From: Ignavibacteria bacterium
GTDB taxonomy: Bacteria > Bacteroidota > Ignavibacteria > Tepidaquicellales > OLB5
Length of the DNA: 5,156 nt
Assembly (NCBI GenBank): GCA_030835005.1
Contig: JAUQWT010000221.1
Location: 1-5,156 of the forward strand
Direction: 5' to 3'
Positions 1-5,156 of this stretch are shown one piece after another. The position numbers were made by a program, and so were the translations under genes. The number at the start of each line of letters is the position of its first letter. Within the stretch, counting starts at the first letter, position 1. The notes under the pieces are model-generated. The model saw only the letters and a program-made list of their open reading frames with translations. It ran no database searches and was not told the origin of the DNA.

Positions 1-224
1 CAAAAGTGAGAAGGAACGAAAGCCGAAGTCTAACTGCCTTTAGATGTATAAAGGGAACGGTTTTCCCGGGAGAAGCTGGCATTCTCTCCCAGTATCAAAA
101 ATACAATCCTGTAAAACCCATTTCCTATGATATTGGGCATAGAATCTTATGACCTATCATTTTTGCTGATTCCTGCCCAAAATCACAATATTTGCTCTTT
201 TGTAACAAGACTCCCTGATACAGG
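1..224. other. Left-edge stretch without a recognisable gene; adjacent hairpins at 53-104
   Basis: All short frames here are interrupted and none has a ribosome site or recognisable product. Structure is visible: GGGAA (53-57) pairs with TTCCC (63-67). GGGAGA (68-73), starting at the very next base, pairs with TCTCCC (85-90). A weak GTAT/ATAC pair follows around 92-104. No T-tract follows on either strand, so these are not convincing terminators. They could be a fragment of a structured RNA, or the 3' region of an element lying to the left. No known riboswitch core was recognised. A short open frame at 2-43 (plus) could be the tail of a gene entering from the left, but it is too short to support. 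Confidence 0.4.
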
Positions 225-254
225 AAAAAAGAAACCCGTCTCAAAGAACGGGCT
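225..254 (-). terminator. Intrinsic terminator of the LamG/T9SS gene
   Basis: Read on the minus strand, AGCCCGT, an 8-nt loop, then ACGGGTT (one G-U pair) form a 7-bp GC-rich stem. It is followed at once by TTTCTTTTTT. The stem begins about 35 nt after the TAA of the LamG gene and faces the right way. The perfect core arms are 235-239 and 248-252. This is a textbook Rho-independent terminator. Confidence 0.85.
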
Positions 255-288
255 CTCTTGGCAGTGTCTCAGAAACAATTCTAAATAC

Positions 289-2367
289 TTACTTTATCAG
301 AACAATCCTCTTTACCGAAGAAAGGTCATACCCTTCGCTCTTAACATTGAACCTGTAGAAATATATACCGCTTGCAAGATCGCTGCCATTAAACTCTGCT
401 GTATGGTAGCCGCTTTCAACAAGACCATTTACAAGAACTTTTACTTCTCTGCCGGTAATATCATACACAATCAAAGTAACATAACCGTCAACAGATAGTC
501 TAAAATCTATTTTTGATGCCGGGTTTGACGGGTTTGGATAATTTTGGAACACTTCTGATGCTGCGGGAGGTTTTATCAAAACAGAATTTGCAGGATTGAA
601 ATATTCGAAATTACCGTTATAATCAATTTGCTTCAGTCTGTAAAGATATATCCCTTTGTTTAATCCCTTATCTAAAAATGAATAATTATGTGCTTCTGTA
701 GTTGTACCATGACCTGTTTCAAAACCTATCTTGATCCAGCTTACATTTGGGGTGTTATTAATTGCTTTCCGCTGAATTTCAAATCCGCTGTTATTGATCT
801 CTGAAAGAGTCTTCCAGCTTAGCGTAACTGAATTCTCCGCCGAAAAAGTATTAAATTCCGCCATCTGTACCGGAAGCGGATTGCCTGCATTACCGCCCAA
901 TGAATATTCATAGTATGCCGTAATTCCAGTTAGAGCATAATTCCTGTTATCCTCATCCAGGACTGCCGTTGGAACTTCAAACCATGTTGAGGAAAACCTG
1001 CTTCTTCTCAAAAGCTTCAGGCTTGCAACATCTAACACACCGGCAACCCCGCTGAAATCTATCAATATGTCGCTTGTAACAATTCCCCATTCATAAACAC
1101 CCCAGACAATATTTGATCTCCTGTCAATTCCTGCGGGGAAATCCTCTCCGCTAGTAACCGGAGATCCGGTAGCTGAACCATAGACATATACAGCAAGATT
1201 ATTAGTATTAGTTGGTGTTGATGTAATGGTTGCTTGAATTGTAGATCCCAGTACGCCAAAACTGGTAGGATCCTGAGTGGTAATAAATTTTGCAGAATCG
1301 CCCATCGAAGCAGTAGATCTCTTCCATTGTGTGGTTTCTGACGCATCTATTATGCCGTACCATGTCATACCGGTTCCCGTTCCCAGATCATCTAATCTGG
1401 GTTTAGTTATCCACGGATTCTGCAAAACCAAACTGTAAACATCGTTTGATACAATAGTATTTGTTTCACCTGCACCATCACCTGCTACAGTAACTATTTG
1501 TTTATTTGCCCAAGCGTTAGTTACCCAGCTCTTATCGTTGTCATAAATCCGGTAAACCGGCGATGATGAGGTATCATGTACATCAACAAGTGCAGAGTAG
1601 AACGTTCCGTTCACCTGCATTGAACCATGGTCTATAACAGTAGTTCCGGTTGACTGGTTAAAATTCCAGTAACTCACCAGCGATGTTGTATCAACCGTTA
1701 ATGCAGAAAACATTTGTTCTTTTATTTCTTCCTGGGTTAATGCTCTTTTATATATTCTTATCTCATCCAGCTCTCCGGCAAAAAGCCTGTAGCCGCTTGG
1801 CAATCTGCCGATATTTAATCTGTAAAGTGCACTATATGGATTAATGCTCCCGCTGAGATTATCATCTGTGCTTTCCAATACGCCATTCACATAAATCTTG
1901 AGTGTTTTAAAAGGGTCGGTGTTATCATAAACTCCAACTACAAAATACCATGTATTATTAGACGGGCTTGTTGAAGATGTAATGCTCCTTCTTGATGATG
2001 TTGTTTTCACATCCCATTGAAAATAGTTGTTGGAATTAGAATGCTGAAGCCAGAACTGACCGTTATCTTTCACATTATGCTTGTCAATTGTCACAATATC
2101 AGCATTCCTGCCTTCCTGCTCGTTGTGATTATTCATGTAATTCTGCGGATTCACATTCCATTTTACCCAGGCGCAAACTGTAACCTGATCTGTAAATCCG
2201 TAATCGGGTGAACCCATGTCAATAAAATCACCATGAGCCAGGTAATTTTCATTGTAAAGGTCTATCGCATTTCCTCCTGCCTGAGCTGATGCCCTGGAAA
2301 CGGTAAGCAAACCTATGATAATAATAGTTAAATAGACTAAGGGTCTTGTTACTCTAGTTTTATACAT
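289..2367 (-). CDS. LamG-domain secreted protein with type IX secretion C-terminal sorting domain
   Basis: A 692-residue exported multidomain protein. Residues 1-29 form a signal peptide: basic start (MYKTRVTR), hydrophobic core VYLTIIIIGLLTV, cleavage probably after ASAQA. Residues about 34-215 look like a LamG/concanavalin A-like jelly roll: 'VTVCAWVKW', 'WYFVVGVYD', 'LKIYVNG', then 'GELDEIRIYKRALTQEEI', the usual LamG_3 ending. Residues about 268-490 are a beta-rich region of unassigned family, often seen in such cargo. Residues about 497-600 resemble the Fn3-like module before Por tails ('LSWKTLSEINNSGFEIQRK', 'YLYRLKQIDYNG'). Residues 607-692 are the T9SS type A sorting domain: 'FQNYPNPSNP', 'VYDITGREV', 'LASGIYFYRF', final Lys. 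By family knowledge it is exported by Sec, then crosses the outer membrane through T9SS to be released or surface-anchored. No catalytic residues are recognised, so carbohydrate or protein binding is inferred. The ATG is preceded by an A/T-rich leader without Shine-Dalgarno, as is usual in Bacteroidota, and the signal peptide begins there. It is apparently monocistronic, with a terminator just downstream. Confidence 0.93.
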   Translation of the reverse strand: MYKTRVTRPLVYLTIIIIGLLTVSRASAQAGGNAIDLYNENYLAHGDFIDMGSPDYGFTDQVTVCAWVKWNVNPQNYMNNHNEQEGRNADIVTIDKHNVKDNGQFWLQHSNSNNYFQWDVKTTSSRRSITSSTSPSNNTWYFVVGVYDNTDPFKTLKIYVNGVLESTDDNLSGSINPYSALYRLNIGRLPSGYRLFAGELDEIRIYKRALTQEEIKEQMFSALTVDTTSLVSYWNFNQSTGTTVIDHGSMQVNGTFYSALVDVHDTSSSPVYRIYDNDKSWVTNAWANKQIVTVAGDGAGETNTIVSNDVYSLVLQNPWITKPRLDDLGTGTGMTWYGIIDASETTQWKRSTASMGDSAKFITTQDPTSFGVLGSTIQATITSTPTNTNNLAVYVYGSATGSPVTSGEDFPAGIDRRSNIVWGVYEWGIVTSDILIDFSGVAGVLDVASLKLLRRSRFSSTWFEVPTAVLDEDNRNYALTGITAYYEYSLGGNAGNPLPVQMAEFNTFSAENSVTLSWKTLSEINNSGFEIQRKAINNTPNVSWIKIGFETGHGTTTEAHNYSFLDKGLNKGIYLYRLKQIDYNGNFEYFNPANSVLIKPPAASEVFQNYPNPSNPASKIDFRLSVDGYVTLIVYDITGREVKVLVNGLVESGYHTAEFNGSDLASGIYFYRFNVKSEGYDLSSVKRIVLIK

Positions 2368-2433
2368 TTTGATATTTTTGAATAAAGGTTTATAAGTTTA
2401 TTCTGTTACTAATTTATACTATAAATCTTTGCC

Positions 2434-2465
2434 TAAACATACTACATACATGGTATAAATTCACA
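2434..2465 (-). promoter_or_regulatory. Weak candidate promoter of the LamG gene (Bacteroidota type)
   Basis: On the minus strand TGTG (2465-2462), 20 nt, then TATGTTTA (2441-2434) approximates the Bacteroidota TTTG / TAnnTTTG arrangement with one mismatch in each box. It would start transcription near 2427, about 60 nt before the ATG. In DNA this AT-rich such matches arise by chance, so it rests mainly on position and on having the same spacing as the two other candidates in the window. Confidence 0.25.
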
Positions 2466-2474
2466 TCTATAATT

Positions 2475-2492
2475 GTCATAAAATATTATGAC
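2475..2492. promoter_or_regulatory. 18-bp perfect dyad, possible operator
   Basis: GTCATAA, 4 nt, TTATGAC forms a perfect 7-bp inverted repeat in the gap between the phosphotransferase and LamG genes. It is centred about 56 bp upstream of the inferred LamG transcription start, immediately behind the candidate -33 box, where dimeric activators often bind. It is not followed by a T-tract, so it is unlikely to be a terminator. No specific regulator is recognised; the site differs from the CRP (TGTGA-N6-TCACA) and FNR (TTGAT-N4-ATCAA) consensus sequences. Confidence 0.4.
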
Positions 2493-2543
2493 CAACAATC
2501 ATGGGGTTTGAAAATATTTTTATGTGAAGCGTTAAGGAGGTTC

Positions 2544-2573
2544 AAAAAAACCTAATTAGTAAGGTCCGTTAGG
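2544..2573 (-). terminator. Weak terminator candidate after the phosphotransferase gene
   Basis: Read on the minus strand, CCTAA and TTAGG (5 bp, loop 13 nt) are followed at once by seven T residues, starting 3 nt after the TAG stop. The T-tract and position are good but the stem is short and AT-rich. An alternative AGGTT/AACCT hairpin overlaps the T-tract. It may be a weak terminator or none. Confidence 0.35.
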
Positions 2574-2575
2574 AA

Positions 2576-4525
2576 CTACCTGTAGATCCGGTTCTCACCA
2601 ATGGCATGCGTTGATTTCTGCAAATAAGCATATAGCTTCCGGTTCAGATCTTCCGCAATTATTCTTTTCGCCTGGTATAGATCGTTCTTAAGAAGTGGGT
2701 CTTTTTTGTATTCATATAGTTTTGGCTGATTTTCGAGGTCATTCATAACGACATAATCCTCCGCCATGATTGCATAAAAAGGAGTGTACTTCAAAATTAC
2801 GTATCTGCCAATAGCTGTATCAAGCAGCGAAGAGCCCATGGATGAATGAACAGCAGGTATTTTTAAGATATCAACTATTGTCGGCAGAATGTCAGACTGG
2901 CAAGCCGGCCTGGATATTCTGCTTGAGTTCAGAACTCCGGGCGCGTAAAGCAGCAGCGGTGAATGGAACGTACTTATAAAATTATTCCTTGAAGTGTACA
3001 TTGTATGATCGCTTGTAAAAATAAAAAGCGTATTGGCATACCACCGTTCATTGACGGCTCTGGCAAAGAATTCCCTTAAACTGTGGTCGGAATACCTAAT
3101 AGACCTTTCGAAATCCGGCTCATTCTTATAAGCATCAAACAAACTTAGACGGTCAGCCGGAATCTTGAAGGGTTCATGTGAAGAAAGCGAAAAGATCACA
3201 GCACAAAAAGGCTCCGGGGTTGAACTCAATACTCTCTCGGTTTCAATGAAAAATGGCTCATCGCAAACACCCCACATACCGTCGGTTTTTTCATCCGTAA
3301 GATCGGGGTAAGATTCCTTGCCGTAATATTTTGTGAACCCTGCAATATTGCTGAAAGCGTCAAAACCCATCGTTCCGGTAATTCCCCCATGATGGAAGCT
3401 TGTAGTATAACCCTGCTCCTGTAAAATAGAACCAAGCCCCCTGAACCTGTATGTCTCTTCAACTGAACCGATTATTGATACATTATAAATTGCGGGGAGC
3501 GATGCAAGGATCGATGGAATTCCTTCTATTGAACGCTGACCATTTGAATAGAAATTTGTGAACAAAACTCCGCCGGCAGCAAGACTATCAAAAAATGGTG
3601 TCCTGCTTATACCTCCGTTTATGCTCCCAACCTGTGCGGCTGACCAGCTTTCCATTATAAATATCACTACGTTCAATTTGTGCATCTCTTCTTGCGGAAT
3701 TTTCTTTCTCATGAACGGGTATTCTTTATCAATGAATACTTCATCTTTGGACCTAAGCATTCCGTCTATTATGTCATTAGCTTCATGCTCTGTCATAAGA
3801 TCCAGTACGGGAAGCTTGTCCTGAAAGTAACTCTGCATAACAGTATAAGTACTGTTCAGTGTTAAATATCCTAACTGCGAATTGCTGCTGGGGAAAGCAT
3901 TTGCTATTCTGATAGGTTTCATCTGAAGACCGCCGCGTATTGCAATGGTACAAAGCACTCCTATCACAACAAACGAAAGTACTGCCCGCAAATACGAAAA
4001 AGACATTTTGAACTTAGATGAAAGTTTCTTGTAAAGCATTCTTGAAATTATAATAATTAAAACACCAATAATTATCAGAATAACAAGCAGTCCAGAATAA
4101 TCAATAGCCAGCCCCGGACTCATTCTTATTATATCCGGCAGCATTGTGTAGGGCTCATAAAGAAGCCTGCGCTCAACTGCAGGGTAGTATACATAATCGG
4201 CTATGTTAAGTGCAATTGCAGCCGTGTTAATGACAATAAACAGAACAAATGCTGTAACTCTGTAAAGGCGTAATCTCCAGAGATCTAACGGAAAGTTCAA
4301 AAGAAGTAACACAGGCAGGTTGATCATAACTACAGCAGAAAGATCGAACCTTATCCCATAAACAAAGCTTGTTATGATCTCATGGTTCGAATTTGCCGTA
4401 AAAAGTGAGTGATTGAAAATATAAAAGCCGGCTCTAAGCAGAGAATATACTGCTAATAATAGTGCAGCAAAGGCAGCACTTAATAATATGTTCTGCGAGA
4501 ATATATAACCAGCGACCTTCTTCAA
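2576..4525 (-). CDS. LTA synthase / MdoB-like membrane-anchored sulfatase-fold phosphotransferase
   Basis: A 649-residue inner-membrane enzyme with the architecture of LTA synthases and phosphoglycerol transferases (alkaline phosphatase/sulfatase fold). Five hydrophobic segments lie at about residues 10-35, 62-80, 88-113, 140-162 and 180-198; then comes an extracytoplasmic catalytic domain, about 283-560. Visible landmarks: 'VVIFIMESWS' with E292 as probable metal ligand; 'SNGQRSIEGIPSI' with S332 where the nucleophilic Thr normally sits; 'SFHHGG' (378-379); 'GMWGVCDEPFF' (W418); 'LSSHEPF' (H450); 'FTSDHT' (D506, H507); and 'FHSPLLLYAPG'. In the family these bind Mn or similar metal and move glycerol-phosphate (or another phospho-alcohol) from a phospholipid to a glycan or lipid. 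The acceptor cannot be read from sequence. Making Gram-positive-type LTA is unlikely if the organism is diderm as inferred. The start is the TTG at 4525: no in-frame ATG lies between it and the upstream stop at 4568-4570, and the next Met lies inside transmembrane segment 2. No clear Shine-Dalgarno. Apparently monocistronic. Confidence 0.9.
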   Translation of the reverse strand: MKKVAGYIFSQNILLSAAFAALLLAVYSLLRAGFYIFNHSLFTANSNHEIITSFVYGIRFDLSAVVMINLPVLLLLNFPLDLWRLRLYRVTAFVLFIVINTAAIALNIADYVYYPAVERRLLYEPYTMLPDIIRMSPGLAIDYSGLLVILIIIGVLIIIISRMLYKKLSSKFKMSFSYLRAVLSFVVIGVLCTIAIRGGLQMKPIRIANAFPSSNSQLGYLTLNSTYTVMQSYFQDKLPVLDLMTEHEANDIIDGMLRSKDEVFIDKEYPFMRKKIPQEEMHKLNVVIFIMESWSAAQVGSINGGISRTPFFDSLAAGGVLFTNFYSNGQRSIEGIPSILASLPAIYNVSIIGSVEETYRFRGLGSILQEQGYTTSFHHGGITGTMGFDAFSNIAGFTKYYGKESYPDLTDEKTDGMWGVCDEPFFIETERVLSSTPEPFCAVIFSLSSHEPFKIPADRLSLFDAYKNEPDFERSIRYSDHSLREFFARAVNERWYANTLFIFTSDHTMYTSRNNFISTFHSPLLLYAPGVLNSSRISRPACQSDILPTIVDILKIPAVHSSMGSSLLDTAIGRYVILKYTPFYAIMAEDYVVMNDLENQPKLYEYKKDPLLKNDLYQAKRIIAEDLNRKLYAYLQKSTHAIGENRIYR

Positions 4526-4581
4526 AAAAATGATTTTCCCTATTTGACCTGTTATTGCTGCGTTTTTCTATTAACTGAGTC

Positions 4582-4612
4582 CGAAAATACATTAAGCCGG
4601 TATTTGCTACAA
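4582..4612 (-). promoter_or_regulatory. Candidate promoter of the phosphotransferase gene (Bacteroidota type)
   Basis: On the minus strand TTG (4612-4610), exactly 20 nt, then TATTTTCG (4589-4582) matches five of the six fixed bases of the Bacteroidota TAnnTTTG box. It lies between the upstream terminator and the gene. The predicted start near 4575 gives a leader of about 50 nt before the TTG start codon. Confidence 0.4.
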
Positions 4613-4636
4613 TGCATAAAAATAGATTTTGCCCAT

Positions 4637-4667
4637 AAAAAAAGAGCCTTGCAATTACGCAACGCTC
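4637..4667 (-). terminator. Intrinsic terminator of the 35-residue microprotein gene
   Basis: Read on the minus strand, GAGCGTTGC, a 6-nt loop (GTAATT), then GCAAGGCTC form a 9-bp stem with one internal mismatch. Seven T residues follow directly. The stem starts about 30 nt after the TAA of the small gene at 4698. It separates that gene from the phosphotransferase downstream and is strong support that the small gene is a real transcription unit. Confidence 0.88.
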
Positions 4668-4697
4668 AATTAGGAAGAAAAATATTCTCTGAAACGT

Positions 4698-4805
4698 TTA
4701 ACCGAACACAAATCCAACTACCATGATCACTAGCAAGATCGTCAGTGTTACACCGATATAAATATTACTGCTTTTGTTTACTTCGTTCATTTGCTGCTTT
4801 TCCAT
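4698..4805 (-). CDS. Tail-anchored 35-residue membrane microprotein (copy 1 of a pair)
   Basis: A 35-residue protein beginning MEKQQMNEVNKSSN, a polar charged cytoplasmic head, followed by one hydrophobic helix from about residue 15 (IYIGVTLTILLVIMVVG) that runs to the C-terminus and ends G-FVF-G-stop. It should be an inner-membrane protein with its N-terminus inside and almost nothing beyond the helix. The frame is supported by an AAGGAG Shine-Dalgarno 6 nt before the ATG, a candidate promoter about 50 nt upstream and a strong terminator directly after. It aligns without gaps to the microprotein at 5013-5117 (9 of 19 identical across the S-N to G core), showing the pair are paralogues and that the reading frame is under selection. 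The terminal G-x-x-x-G could mediate helix packing, either self-association or with a larger membrane complex. I do not recognise the family; no function is assigned. An alternative start at Met6 would place the ATG 15 nt further from the Shine-Dalgarno and is disfavoured. Confidence 0.82.
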   Translation of the reverse strand: MEKQQMNEVNKSSNIYIGVTLTILLVIMVVGFVFG

Positions 4806-4810
4806 GTTTG

Positions 4811-4817
4811 TCTCCTT
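4811..4817 (-). promoter_or_regulatory. Strong Shine-Dalgarno of microprotein copy 1
   Basis: On the minus strand AAGGAGA lies 5-6 nt before the ATG at 4805. This is close to ideal complementarity to the 16S rRNA tail. It decides the start (Met1 rather than Met6) and contrasts with the two large genes in the window, which have no such site. Confidence 0.8.
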
Positions 4818-4859
4818 ATTAAAAAGTGGAATTTGTTTGGTTAATTATTTCTTTCATTA

Positions 4860-4890
4860 CCAATATACCCTAATGATGACTAAGCGACAA
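4860..4890 (-). promoter_or_regulatory. Candidate promoter of microprotein copy 1 (Bacteroidota type)
   Basis: On the minus strand TTG (4890-4888), exactly 20 nt, then TATATTGG (4867-4860) matches five of the six fixed bases of TAnnTTTG. The spacing and leader length (about 50 nt) are the same as for the candidate promoter of the phosphotransferase gene. This suggests the small gene can be transcribed independently of its upstream paralogue. Confidence 0.4.
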
Positions 4891-4948
4891 TCACTGTAAC
4901 ACGTTATAAATGATAATTGCTGATATTGATAGAATATGCTCTATAAAC

Positions 4949-4984
4949 AAGAAATCTGCCGCCCTTTAAGACAGCAGATCCCTT
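4949..4984 (-). terminator. Hairpin between the two microprotein genes, probable terminator or attenuator
   Basis: On the minus strand AAGGGATCTGC pairs with GCAGATTTCTT across a 14-nt loop: 11 bp, including two G-U wobbles, with a perfect 6-bp core (4954-4959 with 4974-4979). It begins about 28 nt after the TAA of the 34-residue gene and is followed by a broken T-tract (TTCTTGTTT). On the plus strand the wobbles become A-C mismatches, which favours minus-strand function, although the run of six T at 4983-4988 would suit plus-strand termination. No minus-strand gene other than copy 2 lies upstream in the window. Confidence 0.55.
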
Positions 4985-5012
4985 TTTTGCCGGATACATG
5001 TAATCTTATCCT

Positions 5013-5117
5013 TTAACCCAACAGCAGTCCAAGAATAATAATTACAAAAAAAATTGTTATTGTTCCGGCAATGAACAAGTTGCTTCTGTGCATAAATGAA
5101 GATATATCTGTTTTCAT
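5013..5117 (-). CDS. Tail-anchored 34-residue membrane microprotein (copy 2 of a pair)
   Basis: A 34-residue protein beginning MKTDISSFMHRSN, a short polar head, then one hydrophobic helix (LFIAGTITIFFVIIILG) reaching the C-terminus and ending G-LLL-G-stop. Length, topology, the S-N-(I/L)-(Y/F)-I entry into the membrane, the central T-x-T-I, the V-I pair and the terminal G-x-x-x-G all match the microprotein at 4698-4805. An AGAGGT Shine-Dalgarno lies 9 nt before the ATG, and a hairpin follows the stop codon. The helix should insert in the inner membrane with its N-terminus in the cytoplasm. It is 207 bp upstream of its paralogue on the same strand. The family is unknown to me and no function is assigned. 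Candidate roles, by inference only, are a small accessory subunit or regulator of a membrane complex, or a small toxic or stress peptide; nothing in the sequence chooses between them. Met9 is a possible but less likely start. Confidence 0.8.
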   Translation of the reverse strand: MKTDISSFMHRSNLFIAGTITIFFVIIILGLLLG

Positions 5118-5126
5118 TTTTTATTT

Positions 5127-5132
5127 ACCTCT
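5127..5132 (-). promoter_or_regulatory. Shine-Dalgarno of microprotein copy 2
   Basis: On the minus strand AGAGGT lies 9 nt before the ATG at 5117. It fixes the start at Met1. Too little sequence remains to the window edge to see the promoter of this gene. Confidence 0.65.
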
Positions 5133-5156
5133 TCGCATAAATGTTGTAAAGTAATT

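Noticed and set aside
147..153. TTATGAC, the same half-site as the dyad at 2475-2492
   Set aside because: A single 7-mer is expected roughly once by chance in a window of this size and has no partner arm here.
133..180. Inverted repeat TTGGGCA ... TGCCCAA with a 34-nt spacer
   Set aside because: Long spacer, no T-tract and no gene ending next to it; can arise by chance in this length.
127..498. 123-codon plus-strand ORF overlapping the 3' end of the LamG gene
   Set aside because: It runs antisense through the conserved T9SS sorting domain and across the terminator, and has no recognisable domain or ribosome site. It is a shadow frame.
1062..1346. 94-codon minus-strand ORF inside the LamG gene in another frame
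   Set aside because: It lies entirely within a well-supported gene and its translation has no domain features.
3226..3865. Overlapping ORFs of 61-88 codons inside the phosphotransferase gene, both strands
   Set aside because: They overlap the catalytic domain coding frame and carry no independent signals.
4544..4726. 60-codon plus-strand ORF
   Set aside because: It lies antisense over the terminator, promoter candidate and 3' end of the better-supported microprotein gene, has no Shine-Dalgarno and has a composition typical of chance frames.
4910..4969. 19-codon plus-strand ORF between the two microprotein genes
   Set aside because: No Shine-Dalgarno, no hydrophobic segment, and it crosses the intergenic hairpin; chance.
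4698..5117. Type I toxin-antitoxin interpretation of the small membrane peptides
   Set aside because: The size and hydrophobicity would fit, but no convincing antisense RNA promoter was seen opposite either gene. It is kept only as a possible role, not as a call.

Overview
The window looks like chromosome of an AT-rich bacterium of the Bacteroidota/Ignavibacteriota (FCB) side. The main evidence is a large secreted protein ending in a textbook type IX secretion (Por) C-terminal sorting domain with the 'NYPNPSNP' opening and a 'G-x-Y-x-Y-R' close. The NYPNPSNP variant is common in Ignavibacteria-like lineages. The two large genes lack a clear Shine-Dalgarno sequence, and candidate promoters fit the Bacteroidota pattern (TTG, about 20 nt, TAnnTTTG), which agrees. 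The phylum assignment is inferred, not proven.

Every supportable gene is on the minus strand, so transcription runs right to left. From the right edge: a 34-residue tail-anchored membrane microprotein (5013-5117), a weak hairpin, a 35-residue microprotein of the same design (4698-4805) with its own promoter candidate, strong Shine-Dalgarno and strong intrinsic terminator, then a 649-residue membrane-anchored LTA-synthase/MdoB-like phosphotransferase (2576-4525, TTG start), a 208-bp AT-rich gap with an 18-bp dyad, and a 692-residue LamG-domain T9SS cargo protein (289-2367) followed by a clean terminator (225-254). The leftmost 224 bases hold no supportable gene but carry two or three adjacent hairpins.

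The genes appear to be separate transcription units, each with its own upstream candidate promoter and, in most cases, a hairpin or terminator behind it. The unifying theme is the cell envelope: a surface or secreted lectin-like protein, a periplasm-facing alkaline-phosphatase-fold transferase, and two tiny inner-membrane proteins. No shared pathway can be demonstrated.

The most noteworthy observation is the tandem pair of microproteins. Their transmembrane segments align without gaps (9 of 19 identical, most others conservative) and both end exactly in G-x-x-x-G-stop. They look like a duplicated, possibly uncharacterised family that may continue past the right edge.
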